From Schauerella fraxinea (GTDB lineage Bacteria; Pseudomonadota; Gammaproteobacteria; Burkholderiales; Burkholderiaceae_B): a DNA stretch of 64,000 bases. The position numbers were made by a program, and so were the translations under genes. Within the stretch, counting starts at the first letter, position 1; each line of letters starts with the position of its first letter. The stretch spans positions 434,001 through 498,000 of the forward strand of contig JAVDKL010000002.1 of NCBI GenBank assembly GCA_030849965.1, in the 5' to 3' direction. The notes beneath the pieces are model-generated. The model worked only from the letters and a program-made list of their open reading frames with translations. It did not search any database and had not been told where the DNA came from. This document shows, in pieces, positions 46,182 through 58,785 of the stretch.

Positions 46182-47510
46182 TTAGTGCGGCGTATTGTCC
46201 AGCGCCTTGCCGTGACCTTCCTGTCCGATCTGGTCGTGCAGGGTGGGGTCGCGTTCGAGGTTGCGGCGGCTCCAGCGCATGAAAATCAGCATCAGGATGG
46301 CCACGATCAGTCCGAAGATCACGATGACGATGTTGATCGACAGGTTCATCCACAGCATGAACGTGTACACCGCCACCATCAGCAGGATATTCAGTTGTTC
46401 GTTGAAGTTCTGTACGGCGATCGAATGGCCGGCCGACAGCAGCACATGTCCGCGGTGCTGGAGCAGGGCATTCATCGGTACGACGAAGAACCCGGCAAGC
46501 CCGCCGATCACCAACAGCGTGATGTACACAAAGGGCGGCGAGTAGACGAACGGCATGATGAGCACCACGACGCCCATCAGTGCGCCCACCGGCAGCACCG
46601 ACAACGCCCGGCGCAACGGAATTCGCCCAGCCAGGATCGAACCGATGACCGTACCCACGGCCGCTACGCCCATCAGCAGCGACGCCTGGTCGAGGCGGTA
46701 ACCGAGGTGTGTGCGGCCCCATTCGATCACGATCAACTGCAACGTGGCCCCAGCGCCCCAGAAGAGCGTGGTAACGGCGAGCGAAATCTGGCCGAGCTTG
46801 TCGCGCCAGAGAATCTTCACGTAGCCGTTGAAGGCGCGTACCAGCTTGATCGGATTGCGCTGCTGCGGCGGATAGCGCACATGCGTGTTCGGGATCAACA
46901 GGTTGCAGAGCGCCGCGAGCAGATACACCACCGCGATCACCAGAATGGCGGCTTCGGCAGGTGAATGCACCAATGCGCTGATCCACGGATGGCTCAGCAG
47001 CCAACCCGACACCGTGGGATGGATGAGCGCGCCGCCCACGACCGTTCCCATGATGATCGACAGCACCGTCAGGCCTTCGATCCAGCTATTGCCCTTGACC
47101 AGCATGGCGGGCGGCAACATCTCGGTGACGATGCCGTACTTGGCAGGCGAATAGGCTGCTGCACCGATGCCGACCACCGCGTAGGCGCCAACGACGAAGT
47201 AGGTTTGGTATTCGGGTGCTATCCCAAGGCTCGCATAAGCGAACATCAGTAAACATCCCGCCACTTTGAGCGCATTGGTCGCAAACATCACGCGGCCTTT
47301 CGGGAACGAGTCCGCGAAGGCGCCGACGAAAGCCGCCAGCACCACATAGGCCAGCGCGAAGGACCACTTCATGATCGGCGCCATCCAATCCGGACCGTGA
47401 AGTTCCTGGATCAGCGCGATTGCCGCAATGAAAAGCGCATTGTCCGCCAAGGATGAAAACCCTTGGGCGGCCATTACTAGAAAAAAGCCTCGTTTCAAAG
47501 ATGCCCCCAC
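46182..47510 (-). CDS. lplT: Lysophospholipid transporter LplT
   Basis: A 442-residue MFS protein with about twelve membrane segments, like LplT, which flips lysophospholipids inward for re-acylation. The N-terminal AAQGFSSLADNALFIAAIALI carries the conserved (F)xxxxDN motif, and YSPAKYGIVTEMLPP and WIEGLTVLSIIMG are typical. The start at 47510 is GTG; the ATG at 47474 is too far into the first helix. In E. coli lplT is followed by aas (acyltransferase); no such gene is adjacent here. Confidence 0.9.
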   Translation of the reverse strand: MGASLKRGFFLVMAAQGFSSLADNALFIAAIALIQELHGPDWMAPIMKWSFALAYVVLAAFVGAFADSFPKGRVMFATNALKVAGCLLMFAYASLGIAPEYQTYFVVGAYAVVGIGAAAYSPAKYGIVTEMLPPAMLVKGNSWIEGLTVLSIIMGTVVGGALIHPTVSGWLLSHPWISALVHSPAEAAILVIAVVYLLAALCNLLIPNTHVRYPPQQRNPIKLVRAFNGYVKILWRDKLGQISLAVTTLFWGAGATLQLIVIEWGRTHLGYRLDQASLLMGVAAVGTVIGSILAGRIPLRRALSVLPVGALMGVVVLIMPFVYSPPFVYITLLVIGGLAGFFVVPMNALLQHRGHVLLSAGHSIAVQNFNEQLNILLMVAVYTFMLWMNLSINIVIVIFGLIVAILMLIFMRWSRRNLERDPTLHDQIGQEGHGKALDNTPH

Positions 47511-47677
47511 ATTAATGGCCCGTTATAACAATCGGGCCTGAGACCGGTTTCCCGCGCCATTGCTCACATCACAACGAGTATAGCGGCTGCTTACCGCGCC
47601 CCACGCGCGGCTCGCGATCAGCCGGGTCGTCTGGCGCCCGTTGGCCGTATCGCGTGGGGTATCATACGACGCGACAC

Positions 47678-47694
47678 CGGCCCTTCGCGGGCCG
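47678..47694 (+). other. Stable hairpin in the smc 5' region
   Basis: CGGCCC (47678-47683) pairs with GGGCCG (47689-47694) around TTCGC, 60 bp before the smc start. A TATCAT at 47660-47665 could be the -10 box, placing the hairpin near the mRNA 5' end. The rest of the 244 bp lplT-smc gap shows nothing definite. Confidence 0.4.
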
Positions 47695-47754
47695 TTCTGC
47701 AAAATAACGCGGCAGTTCCGCGATTTTCGACCATTTTTACGACCGAAACCGCCC

Positions 47755-50700
47755 GTGCGCCTTACCCAACTCAAACTCGCCGGCTTCAAGTCTTTTGTCG
47801 ACCCGACCGTCATTCCCGTACCGAGCCAGCTCGTCGGCGTGGTCGGGCCCAACGGCTGTGGCAAATCCAACATCATCGACGCTGTGCGATGGGTGCTGGG
47901 CGAAGCAAAAGCTTCCGAGCTGCGCGGCGAGTCGATGCAGGACGTGATTTTCAACGGTTCGGGCCACCGCAAGCCGGCTGCCCGGGCCTCCGTCGAACTC
48001 GTCTTCGACAATAGCGAAGGCCGGGCGGTAGGCCAATGGAGCGCCTACGCCGAGCTGGCCGTGCGGCGCGTGCTCACCCGCGACGGCACCAGTAGCTATT
48101 ACGTTAATAATCAACAGGTTCGCCGGCGCGACATCCACGATATTTTCCTGGGCACCGGCTTGGGCGCCAAGGGTTACGCGATCATCGGTCAGGGCATGAT
48201 CAACCGCCTGATCGAGTCGCGCCCCGAAGAGTTGCGCGTGTTTCTCGAAGAGGCCGCGGGCGTGTCGCGCTACAAAGAGCGCCGCCGCGAGACGGAAAAT
48301 CGTTTGTCCGACACCCGCGAGAACCTGACGCGCGTCGACGACATCCTGCGCGAGCTGGGCGCGCAGCTGGAAAAGCTCGAAGCGCAGGCTGAAGTGGCGC
48401 GGCAATATCGCGACCTGCAAGGCGATGGCGAGCGCAAGCAGCACGCACTGTGGTTTTTGAAAGAAGTGGCGGCTCGCGAAGAACGTGAGCGCAAGGCGCG
48501 TGAGATCGATCAGGCGCAAACCGAGCTCGAAGGGGCGATTGCCGGCTTGCGGGCGGGCGAAGCCGCGGTCGAGTCGCGGCGCCAGGCGCATTACGCCGCC
48601 AGCGATGCGCTGCATGCGGCGCAAGGCGGGTTGTACGAGGCGAATGCGCAGGTGAGCCGTCTCGAAGCCGAGATTCGTCACGTGGTGGAATCGCGCAATC
48701 GCGTGCAGATGCGCCGCGACCAACTGCAGGCGCAGATTGCCGAGTGGACCTCGCAGCGCGAGCATTGCGCCGAGCAAATTGCCCAGGCCGAAGAGGATCT
48801 GGCCACGGGTGCGGCGCGCACCGAAGAAGCGCGTGCCCGGGCCGAAGATGCTCAAGCGGCCTTGCCTGCCGTCGAAACCAAGGTGCGGGATGCCGCCGTC
48901 GCACGCGACGCGATGCGCGCCGGGCTGGCGCGCGTAGAGCAAAATCTCGCGCTGGCCGCACAAACGCAACGCGATGCGGATCGTCAGCTTCAGGTGCTAG
49001 AACAGCGGCGTGAGCGTTTGCAGCAGGAACTGCGTGAGCTGCACGCGCCCGATCCCGTTCGCCTCGAGCAACTCGGCGGCGATCGCCTGGCGGCCGAAGA
49101 TCAACTGGAAACGGCACAGGGCGAACTCGCCACGCTGGAAGCGCGTGTGCCGGAGGCTGACGCCGAACGTGCGCGGGCACAGGCCGCTTCACAGGAAGAC
49201 GCACAGGGATTGGCCCGCCTGGAGGCGCGTCTGACAGCCCTGGTCAAGCTGCAGGAAGATGTGCAGAAGCAGGGCACGCTCGAACCTTGGCTGGCTAAAC
49301 ACGAACTCACGAGCCTCTCGCGCTTGTGGCAAAAGCTGCACGTGGAACCCGGTTGGGAACCTGCGCTGGAAGCGGTGCTGCGCGAGCGGCTGTCGGCCCT
49401 CGAAGTGCGCAATCTCGATTGGGCGCGCGCCTTCGCCGAGGACGCGCCGCCGGCGCGGCTGGCGTTTTATCAAGTACCGGTGGCCGCCGCTGCGGTGCCC
49501 GCACCGGCGGGCTTGACGCCCCTGACCAGCGTGCTGCGCATCGCCGATGCCGATCTGCGCACGCTGATGAACGATTGGATGCGCGGCGTTTTTGTGGCGG
49601 ACGGGCTGCAGCAAGCGCTGGCCGGCCGCGCAACGCTGCCCGAAGGCGCGAGCTACGCCGTCAAGGCCGGGCACATCGTCGACGCGCACAGCGTGCGTTT
49701 CTACGCCGCCGACTCCGAGCAGGCCGGCATGCTGGCCCGGCAGCAGGAAATCGAAAACCTGCAACGCGAGATCAAGGCCAAGCAATTGATCGCCGATCAG
49801 TCGCGGTCGGCGGTCGCGCGAGCCGAAGCCGCGTGGCAACAGGTGGGGCAGGCCATCGGCCCGGCCCGCCAACGCGTGGCTGAAGTCACGCGCCGCGCGC
49901 ACGATATTCAACTCGAGCACTCGCGCCTGCAACAGCAAGCCGAGCAATCGGGTGAGCGCGCGCGCCGCCTGAACGACGATCTGCAAGAAATCAAAGGCCA
50001 GGAAGAAGAACTCCGCGCCACGCGTGAAGAGGCGGAGGCCCGCTTCGAAACGCTGGATATGGAGCTGGGCGACCACCAGTCCGCATTTTCGGATGCCGAG
50101 ATCAGCGGTGAGGCACTGGCGGCCGACGCCGAGGCGGCACGTGCGCGCTTGCGCGATCTGGAGCGTGCCGCACAAGAGGCGGAGTTTGCCGAGCGCGGTG
50201 TGCAAATCCGTATCAACGACCTGCAGCGCAATCAGCAATTGGCGACCGATCAGGCGCAGCGCGGTGCCACGGAGCTGGAGCAACTCTTGTCGGAGCTCGA
50301 GGAACTCGATGCCTCCGCCGCTCAGGCAGGGCTGCAGGATGCGCTGGAAGGCCGTGCCGAACGTGAAGAGGCGCTGGCACGCACGCGCATCGAAATGGAC
50401 AATCTGGCCGCCGAACTGCGCACCGCCGACGAAGAGCGCATGCGGCAGGAAATGTCGGTCGAGCCGCGCCGTACGCGCATTACCGAACTGCAATTGCAGG
50501 AACAGGCCTCGCGCCTGGCTGAGCAGCAGTTCACCGAACAATTGGACGCGCGTGAAGTTGACCGCGTCGCGCTGGCCGACATGATCGGCGCTCAGACAGA
50601 AGATTGGCGGCGCACGCAGTGGCTGCAATCGGAGGTCGCGCGCATTTCGCGCCAGGTCGAATCGTTGGGCAGCGTCAATCTGGCCGCGCTCGACGAACTC

Positions 50701-51291
50701 ACCGCCTCGCGCGAGCGCAAGGATTATCTGGACGCGCAGCACGCCGATTTGCTGTCGGCCATCGAAACGCTTGAAGACGCCATTCGCAAGATCGATCGCG
50801 AAACGCGAGAGCTGTTGCAAGAGACGTTCAATACGGTCAACGGACACTTCGGCGAGTTGTTCCCGCGCCTTTTTGGCGGCGGCGAAGCCAAGCTCACCAT
50901 GACCGGAGACGAGATTCTCGATGCCGGCGTGCTGATCATGGCGCAGCCGCCCGGCAAGCGCAACAGCACGATTCACCTGCTGTCGGGGGGCGAAAAAGCG
51001 CTCACGGCGACGGCGTTGGTGTTCGCGTTGTTCAAGCTCAATCCGGCGCCGTTCTGCCTGCTCGACGAGGTGGATGCACCGTTGGACGATGCAAATACCG
51101 AGCGCTATGCGAACTTGGTGAGCGCCATGAGCGATCAAACGCAGTTTCTGTTCATTTCACACAATAAAATAGCGATGCAGATGGCTAAACAATTGGTCGG
51201 TGTGACGATGCAGGAACAGGGCGTTTCGCGTATTGTGGCAGTGGACATCGACTCGGCTCTGCAAATGGCGACCGAAACCGTAAACCTGTGA
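47755..51291 (+). CDS. smc: Chromosome segregation protein SMC
   Basis: A 1178-residue condensin ATPase. Walker A is GVVGPNGCGKSN (residues 28-39); long coiled coils (about 165-500 and 670-1010) flank a hinge at about 515-665. The C-terminal head has the ABC signature LLSGGEKALTATAL and Walker B FCLLDEVDAPLDDAN. The GTG at 47755, reading VRLTQLKLAGFKSF, is the family N terminus; an upstream in-frame codon at 47641 only adds non-conserved sequence. SMC works with ScpA/ScpB, which are not in the window. It heads smc-zipA-ligA. Confidence 0.96.
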   Translation: MRLTQLKLAGFKSFVDPTVIPVPSQLVGVVGPNGCGKSNIIDAVRWVLGEAKASELRGESMQDVIFNGSGHRKPAARASVELVFDNSEGRAVGQWSAYAELAVRRVLTRDGTSSYYVNNQQVRRRDIHDIFLGTGLGAKGYAIIGQGMINRLIESRPEELRVFLEEAAGVSRYKERRRETENRLSDTRENLTRVDDILRELGAQLEKLEAQAEVARQYRDLQGDGERKQHALWFLKEVAAREERERKAREIDQAQTELEGAIAGLRAGEAAVESRRQAHYAASDALHAAQGGLYEANAQVSRLEAEIRHVVESRNRVQMRRDQLQAQIAEWTSQREHCAEQIAQAEEDLATGAARTEEARARAEDAQAALPAVETKVRDAAVARDAMRAGLARVEQNLALAAQTQRDADRQLQVLEQRRERLQQELRELHAPDPVRLEQLGGDRLAAEDQLETAQGELATLEARVPEADAERARAQAASQEDAQGLARLEARLTALVKLQEDVQKQGTLEPWLAKHELTSLSRLWQKLHVEPGWEPALEAVLRERLSALEVRNLDWARAFAEDAPPARLAFYQVPVAAAAVPAPAGLTPLTSVLRIADADLRTLMNDWMRGVFVADGLQQALAGRATLPEGASYAVKAGHIVDAHSVRFYAADSEQAGMLARQQEIENLQREIKAKQLIADQSRSAVARAEAAWQQVGQAIGPARQRVAEVTRRAHDIQLEHSRLQQQAEQSGERARRLNDDLQEIKGQEEELRATREEAEARFETLDMELGDHQSAFSDAEISGEALAADAEAARARLRDLERAAQEAEFAERGVQIRINDLQRNQQLATDQAQRGATELEQLLSELEELDASAAQAGLQDALEGRAEREEALARTRIEMDNLAAELRTADEERMRQEMSVEPRRTRITELQLQEQASRLAEQQFTEQLDAREVDRVALADMIGAQTEDWRRTQWLQSEVARISRQVESLGSVNLAALDELTASRERKDYLDAQHADLLSAIETLEDAIRKIDRETRELLQETFNTVNGHFGELFPRLFGGGEAKLTMTGDEILDAGVLIMAQPPGKRNSTIHLLSGGEKALTATALVFALFKLNPAPFCLLDEVDAPLDDANTERYANLVSAMSDQTQFLFISHNKIAMQMAKQLVGVTMQEQGVSRIVAVDIDSALQMATETVNL

Positions 51292-51329
51292 CGTGAATAT
51301 GCCGTCTCACCGAGACGGGGGAAAAAACT

Positions 51330-54706
<3,377 letters not shown>

Positions 54707-54749
54707 ATCCCAACCATATCTTTTGACCGGCCGCCTGGCTCGGGACGTC

Positions 54750-54970
54750 GCGGAATCTGAGATGCAGCGAAATCGCCGGCCTGCTGCTGAATCTCCGGGT
54801 GTACTGGAAATCTCGAGCCTGCAGCCAAATCTCCGGCCTGCAGAGGATCCTCTAGCACTGTTGCCATCTCCAGCCTGCAGCGGAATCAAGCCAGGGCGAA
54901 CTCCTCGGCCAGCAGCGAGATCTCAAGCCCAGGGCGAAATTTCTGGCCTGTGCGACGTCCCTGGCCCGCC
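54750..54970. repeat. Degenerate tandem repeat of about 19 bp, about ten copies
   Basis: The ligA-ppiC gap (54707-55031, 325 bp, no gene) is largely filled by units near CAGCGAAATCTCCGGCCTG. Clear copies end in CCTG at about 54782, 54820 and 54840; weaker ones reach about 54970. Unit lengths vary from about 15 to 23 bp. Reading frames across it stay open but lack protein-like features. Confidence 0.65.
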
Positions 54971-54981
54971 ATCTAAAAAAC

Positions 54982-55012
54982 AAAAAAGCCTCGAATCATC
55001 GAGGCTTTTTTT
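54982..55012. terminator. Bidirectional Rho-independent terminator between ligA and ppiC
   Basis: AAAAAAGCCTCGA (54982-54994) pairs perfectly with TCGAGGCTTTTTT (54999-55011) around ATCA, with T-runs in both directions. Confidence 0.92.
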
Positions 55013-55031
55013 GCGGGGTCGCGATCCGGAA

Positions 55032-55808
55032 TTACTGAATCTTGGCCTTGCTGCGCAGGTCTTCCTGATACTTGCTCAGGGTTTGCTGACGCAGCATTTC
55101 TTCAATCTGCGGGCGCACCTGATCGAGCGGCGGGAACTGTACCGGACGGGTGTCTTCAACCATGATCACGTGCCAGCCGAACTGGGTTTGCACGGGCTTG
55201 TCCACAATGCCGCCTTTTTTCAGCTGGGTCACAGCTTGAGCGAAGGGGGGCACGTAGTTGGTGGGCGGTGCCCAACCCAGATCGCCACCTTTGTCGGCGC
55301 TACCGGGATCCTTGGAGTTTTTCTTGGCCAGGTCGTCAAACTTGCTCTTGTCGCTTTTGATCTGAGCGAGGATGTCGTTGGCTTGCTTCTCTTCCGGAAC
55401 CAGAATGTGGCGTACCTTGTACTCCATATTGCCGGCTTGTTCTTTCTTGATGTTGTCGTACTCGGACTGCACTTTCTTGGCGTCGACCGGGTGCTTGGCC
55501 AGATAGTCGGCCATCAGCGCGCGGACCAGGATGCCTTGGCGAGCCAGTTCGATTTCGGTACGGGTATCGGCCTGCTTGGCCACGCCGGAGGTTTCCGCAG
55601 CTTGCACGAACACCTGACGGTTGATCATCTCTTGCTTGACCTGTTCGCGCAGTTGCGGCGAATCGGTCGCCCCTTGGCTGATCAGCAGCTTGACGAACTG
55701 GTCGACGCTTTGTTGCGTGATCGGCTTACCGTTGACGGTGGCAACGTTTTGGGCGAATGCCGGCACGGCGATAACGCATGCAGCAGCCAGCATGATGAAA
55801 CGGTTCAT
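55032..55808 (-). CDS. Periplasmic parvulin-type peptidyl-prolyl isomerase (Par27-like)
   Basis: A 258-residue chaperone/isomerase. Residues 1-19 are a signal peptide (AVPAFA before QNV). The parvulin domain spans about 130-225: VRHILVPEEKQANDILAQI, GGDLGWAPPTNYVPPFAQAV, then PVQTQFGWHVIMVED. N- and C-terminal helices suggest a dimeric chaperone like Bordetella Par27. It probably assists outer membrane protein folding. AAAGGA lies about 6 nt before the ATG; the gene follows bolA by 10 bp. Confidence 0.92.
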   Translation of the reverse strand: MNRFIMLAAACVIAVPAFAQNVATVNGKPITQQSVDQFVKLLISQGATDSPQLREQVKQEMINRQVFVQAAETSGVAKQADTRTEIELARQGILVRALMADYLAKHPVDAKKVQSEYDNIKKEQAGNMEYKVRHILVPEEKQANDILAQIKSDKSKFDDLAKKNSKDPGSADKGGDLGWAPPTNYVPPFAQAVTQLKKGGIVDKPVQTQFGWHVIMVEDTRPVQFPPLDQVRPQIEEMLRQQTLSKYQEDLRSKAKIQ

Positions 55809-55818
55809 ATCGATCCTT

Positions 55819-56187
55819 TTACTCTTTGAAAGCCGGGGTATCCAACGCCAATGCGTGGATGGGAAAGGGGATGAGATCGGCGAGTTGATGATACACCAGC
55901 CGATGTCGTGCCACAGGCGTCAGGCCCGCGAAACGGGGCGAGACGATGCGTACGCGAAAGTGGCTGGCACCCCCCTCGGCGCCCGCGTGCCCCGCGTGGA
56001 GGTGGGATTCATCGTCGATATCGAGCAAGTCGGGTTCGAGCGCGGCGAGACGCGTGCGAATCAGTGCCATCCGTTCGGCGCCGACCGACGTGGCGGCGGC
56101 ACCTGCATGGGCATGCGAAGCGTCGTGCGCCGAGCCACTGCCGCTGTCGTCGTGCCCAGCGGACGCGTGCGTATCGTGATCTCTCAT
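55819..56187 (-). CDS. bolA: BolA-family protein with histidine-rich N terminus
   Basis: A 122-residue BolA/IbaG-type protein. The core (RTRLAALEPDLLDIDDESH, then FRVRIVSPRFAGLTPVARHRLVYHQL and FPIHALALDTPA) is the class II KH-like BolA fold, which binds glutaredoxins and [2Fe-2S] clusters. The first ~35 residues are a low-complexity His/Ser/Ala/Asp extension, and His residues recur in HLHAGHAGAEGGASH. It overlaps yciB by 4 bp. Confidence 0.88.
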   Translation of the reverse strand: MRDHDTHASAGHDDSGSGSAHDASHAHAGAAATSVGAERMALIRTRLAALEPDLLDIDDESHLHAGHAGAEGGASHFRVRIVSPRFAGLTPVARHRLVYHQLADLIPFPIHALALDTPAFKE

Positions 56188-56759
56188 TTGATGCTCCGAT
56201 TGGCGTCAGCCTGGTCAGGTTCGACCGACTTCATGTGTTTGCCCAGCCACAGCGACTGGCCGATCACGAAGATGACCAGAAGCGCCATCAAGCCAAACAC
56301 TTTGAAGTTCACCCACTGCGATTCGGTGAAGTGACCCGAAAACGCCACGTACAGATTGAGTGCGCCGGCGGCCACGAAGAACGTGGCCCACATGGTGTTC
56401 AGGCGATCCCAGGCAGCGTCGGCCATCACGATCTGCTTGCCCAACATGTGCTTGATGAGGTTCTTGCCCATGACGAAGCGGCCGATCAACAATGCCGCGG
56501 CAAACAACCAATACAGCACGGTCGGTTTCCACTTGATGAAGACGTCGCTCTTGAGCCACAGGGTGGCGCCGCCGAAAATCACGATCACGGACAGATTGAT
56601 CCAATGCGTGGTTTCGATGGCTTTGCCGGTGAGCTTGAGCCAGAGAATCTGCAGCACCGATGCGCCGATGGCGACGGCAGTTGCGGTGTAGATCTCTGTG
56701 TAGCGATACGCCAGAAAAAACAGAATCAGCGGAAACAGGTCGAACAGGAACTTCTTCAT
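56184..56759 (-). CDS. yciB: Inner membrane septation protein A (YciB/IspZ family)
   Basis: A 191-residue protein with five to six hydrophobic segments. Family motifs are the N-terminal [23 protein letters not shown] region, [27 protein letters not shown] and the later [22 protein letters not shown] in part. YciB links envelope synthesis and division; the mechanism is not settled. It overlaps msrB and bolA by 4 bp each, so it is tightly coupled to both. Confidence 0.93.
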   Translation of the reverse strand: MKKFLFDLFPLILFFLAYRYTEIYTATAVAIGASVLQILWLKLTGKAIETTHWINLSVIVIFGGATLWLKSDVFIKWKPTVLYWLFAAALLIGRFVMGKNLIKHMLGKQIVMADAAWDRLNTMWATFFVAAGALNLYVAFSGHFTESQWVNFKVFGLMALLVIFVIGQSLWLGKHMKSVEPDQADANRSIK

Positions 56760-57169
56760 TCAGCGGGCTCGAATGTCATCGACAGCGAATTGATGCAATA
56801 GCGCAGGCCGGTGGGCGGCGGGCCGTCCGGGAACACATGCCCCAGATGGGAGTCGCATACATTGCACATCACTTCGGTGCGCACCATGCCGTGGCTGACA
56901 TCGCGCTCTTCACGCACCAGGGCGGGATCGAGCGGCTCGAAGTAGCTCGGCCAGCCACAGCCCGCGTCGAATTTGGTATCGGAGGCGAAGAGGGCGGTGC
57001 CGCAGCCTACACAGCGGTAGATGCCGGGCGTGGTGGTGTCCCAATAGCGGCCGCTGAAGGCGCGCTCGGTGCCTTTTTCGCGAGCGACGAAAAATGCTTC
57101 CGGCGACAACTGCGCGCGCCATTCGGCATCGCTCTTGACGACTTTTTCTGGCGTAACGGGCTTGTCCAT
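56756..57169 (-). CDS. msrB: Peptide-methionine (R)-S-oxide reductase
   Basis: A 137-residue enzyme that reduces methionine-R-sulfoxide in proteins. Zinc is held by Cys53, Cys56, Cys102 and Cys105 ([24 protein letters not shown]). The catalytic Cys125 is in [10 protein letters not shown], and Cys71 (GCGWPSYF) is at the usual resolving position. No signal peptide, so cytoplasmic. The ATG at 57169 follows GGAG by about 8 nt; the longer frame is rejected for that reason. It is the first gene of msrB-yciB-bolA-ppiC. Confidence 0.95.
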   Translation of the reverse strand: MDKPVTPEKVVKSDAEWRAQLSPEAFFVAREKGTERAFSGRYWDTTTPGIYRCVGCGTALFASDTKFDAGCGWPSYFEPLDPALVREERDVSHGMVRTEVMCNVCDSHLGHVFPDGPPPTGLRYCINSLSMTFEPAE

Positions 57170-57495
57170 GAATGGTCTCCAATATTGATAGCGCGTGAAC
57201 CCTGATCTTGGAGCGCCGCACTGGGGATTGGTTCGCGGCATCCATCAGGGTGCTATACACGCATCTTAAACGAGGCAATGCAGGGAATCCCCTAGCTGAC
57301 GCTCGCGTTCAGGGTCTGACACACTTATTAGACAATAACAAATGCATTCGACGTGCCAACTTCGGGTAATCCACGGGCGTGCCAAGTGTGATCTGATACT
57401 GTTTTGAACCTATAATAAGTTTTTGTGTATTACTTTAACCAGGCCCTGTATCACCGCTCAGCGGTGGACAAAAGGGTCGACTCGGAGACAAAACC
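57170..57495. promoter_or_regulatory. Divergent control region with a consensus -10 box
   Basis: This 326 bp region has no gene. TATAAT at 57411-57416 with a weak GTGATC 17 bp upstream (57388-57393) is a candidate promoter for the second ABC operon, giving a leader of about 75 nt. The leader contains the small hairpin CACCGC-TCA-GCGGTG (57452-57466). An AT-rich stretch at 57320-57350 may serve msrB on the other strand. Confidence 0.45.
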
Positions 57496-58665
57496 ATGAT
57501 GCGTTCCCCACGTTTCGGCCTCACTGTGGCCGCAATGTCGCTGGCCCTGGCATTTCCGCTGGCAAGCTCGGCGCAGGTCAAGATCGGTGTCACCGTCGCC
57601 AGCACGGGCCCGGCCGCCTCGCTGGGCATCCCGGAGCGCAACACCGTGGCCTTGCTGCCGCGCGAAGTCGCGGGTACGAAAGTCGAGTGGATCGTGCTGG
57701 ATGACGCCACCGATACGACGCAAGCCGTACGCAACGCCCGCAAGTTGATCACGGAAGACAACGTCGACGTGCTGGTGGGCACCTCGGTGACGCCGGGCTC
57801 GCTCGCCATGGTGGACGTCGCCGCCGAAACCAAGACGCCGATGATCAGCGTCGCGGCCAGCGCCAAGATTGTCGAACCCGTGGACGAAAAGCGCCGTTGG
57901 GTGTTCAAGACCCCGCAAAACGATGCGTTGATGGCGAGCGCCCTTGTGGACGCCATGGCCAAGAACAAAGTCAAAACGCTGGGCTTCATCGGCTTTGCCG
58001 ACGCCTACGGCGATGGTTGGCTGGACGTGATGAAGAAGGCTGCCGCCACCAAGAACATCGAGATCGTGGCGATCGAGAAGTACAGCCGGACCGACACCAG
58101 CGTGACTGGACAGGTGCTCAAGCTGGTCGGCTCCAAGCCCGACGCCATCCTGATCGCCGGCGCCGGCACGCCGTCGGCCTTGCCGCAGAAGGAACTGAAG
58201 GCGCGCAACTACGGCGGCACGATTTACCAGACGCACGGTTCGGCCAACAACGACGTGCTGCGCGTGTGCGGCAAGGATTGCGACGGCATGCTCCTGCCGG
58301 CGGGTCCGCTGCTGGTCGCCGCCCAATTGCCTGACAGCAACCCGGTCAAGAAGTCGGCCCTGACCTATATCCAGGCGTATGAAAAAGCGCATGGCGAAGG
58401 CTCGACCAACACATTCGGCGGCCATATGTGGGACGCCGGTCAATTGGTGACGGCGGCATTGCCGGTGGCGTTGAAATCCGGTGCCAAGCCGGGCACGCCC
58501 GAGTTTCGCGCCGCCATGCGCGATGCGCTCGAAGGCCTGAAGAACGTGCCGGCATCCCAGGGCGTGTTCAACATGAGCCCGACCGATCATGCCGGTTTTG
58601 ACGACCGTTCGCGCGTGATGGTGAAGGTCGAAAACGGCAAGTGGGTATATCAGCCGGGTCTTTGA
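57496..58665 (+). CDS. ABC transporter substrate-binding protein, branched-chain amino acid type
   Basis: A 389-residue periplasmic binding protein (Peripla_BP_6). Residues 1-26 are a Sec signal peptide (LALAFPLASSAQ). The first strand VKIGVTVASTGPAASLG and the hinge regions LVGTSVTPGSLAMVDVAAE and GFIGFADAYGDGWLD are family-typical. Two cysteines (VCGKDCDG) may form a disulfide. GGAGA lies 8 nt before the ATG. It leads the importer operon 58.8-62.5 kb; the ligand is not predictable from sequence. Confidence 0.92.
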   Translation: MMRSPRFGLTVAAMSLALAFPLASSAQVKIGVTVASTGPAASLGIPERNTVALLPREVAGTKVEWIVLDDATDTTQAVRNARKLITEDNVDVLVGTSVTPGSLAMVDVAAETKTPMISVAASAKIVEPVDEKRRWVFKTPQNDALMASALVDAMAKNKVKTLGFIGFADAYGDGWLDVMKKAAATKNIEIVAIEKYSRTDTSVTGQVLKLVGSKPDAILIAGAGTPSALPQKELKARNYGGTIYQTHGSANNDVLRVCGKDCDGMLLPAGPLLVAAQLPDSNPVKKSALTYIQAYEKAHGEGSTNTFGGHMWDAGQLVTAALPVALKSGAKPGTPEFRAAMRDALEGLKNVPASQGVFNMSPTDHAGFDDRSRVMVKVENGKWVYQPGL

Positions 58666-58695
58666 CCGGCTGGTGTGTCACCATATCAGGCAGGG

Positions 58696-58719
58696 GACGC
58701 CGGCCGCATGGCCGGCGTC
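58696..58719 (+). promoter_or_regulatory. Perfect 10-bp intercistronic hairpin
   Basis: GACGCCGGCC (58696-58705) pairs with GGCCGGCGTC (58710-58719) around GCAT, between the binding-protein gene and the permease gene. No T-run follows. It probably stabilises the binding-protein mRNA or attenuates read-through, so that binding protein exceeds transporter. Confidence 0.7.
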
Positions 58720-58785
58720 GTGACATAGGCCGTCGCCGCTCGCGGATGGCGACGAGCCGCATACCGATAACACGATAGTGGTTCG

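Noticed and set aside
45283-47004. 570-codon minus-strand frame across the glycosylase/lplT junction
   Set aside because: It crosses a clear bidirectional terminator and overlaps lplT in another frame.
54835-54860. CTGCAG and GGATCCTCTAG resembling a cloning-vector polylinker
   Set aside because: It lies inside the degenerate repeat and the surrounding sequence is not vector; AGGATCCT is a chance palindrome.
54750-54970. Possible CRISPR array
   Set aside because: Units are contiguous and degenerate, with no conserved repeat alternating with unique spacers, and no cas genes are near.
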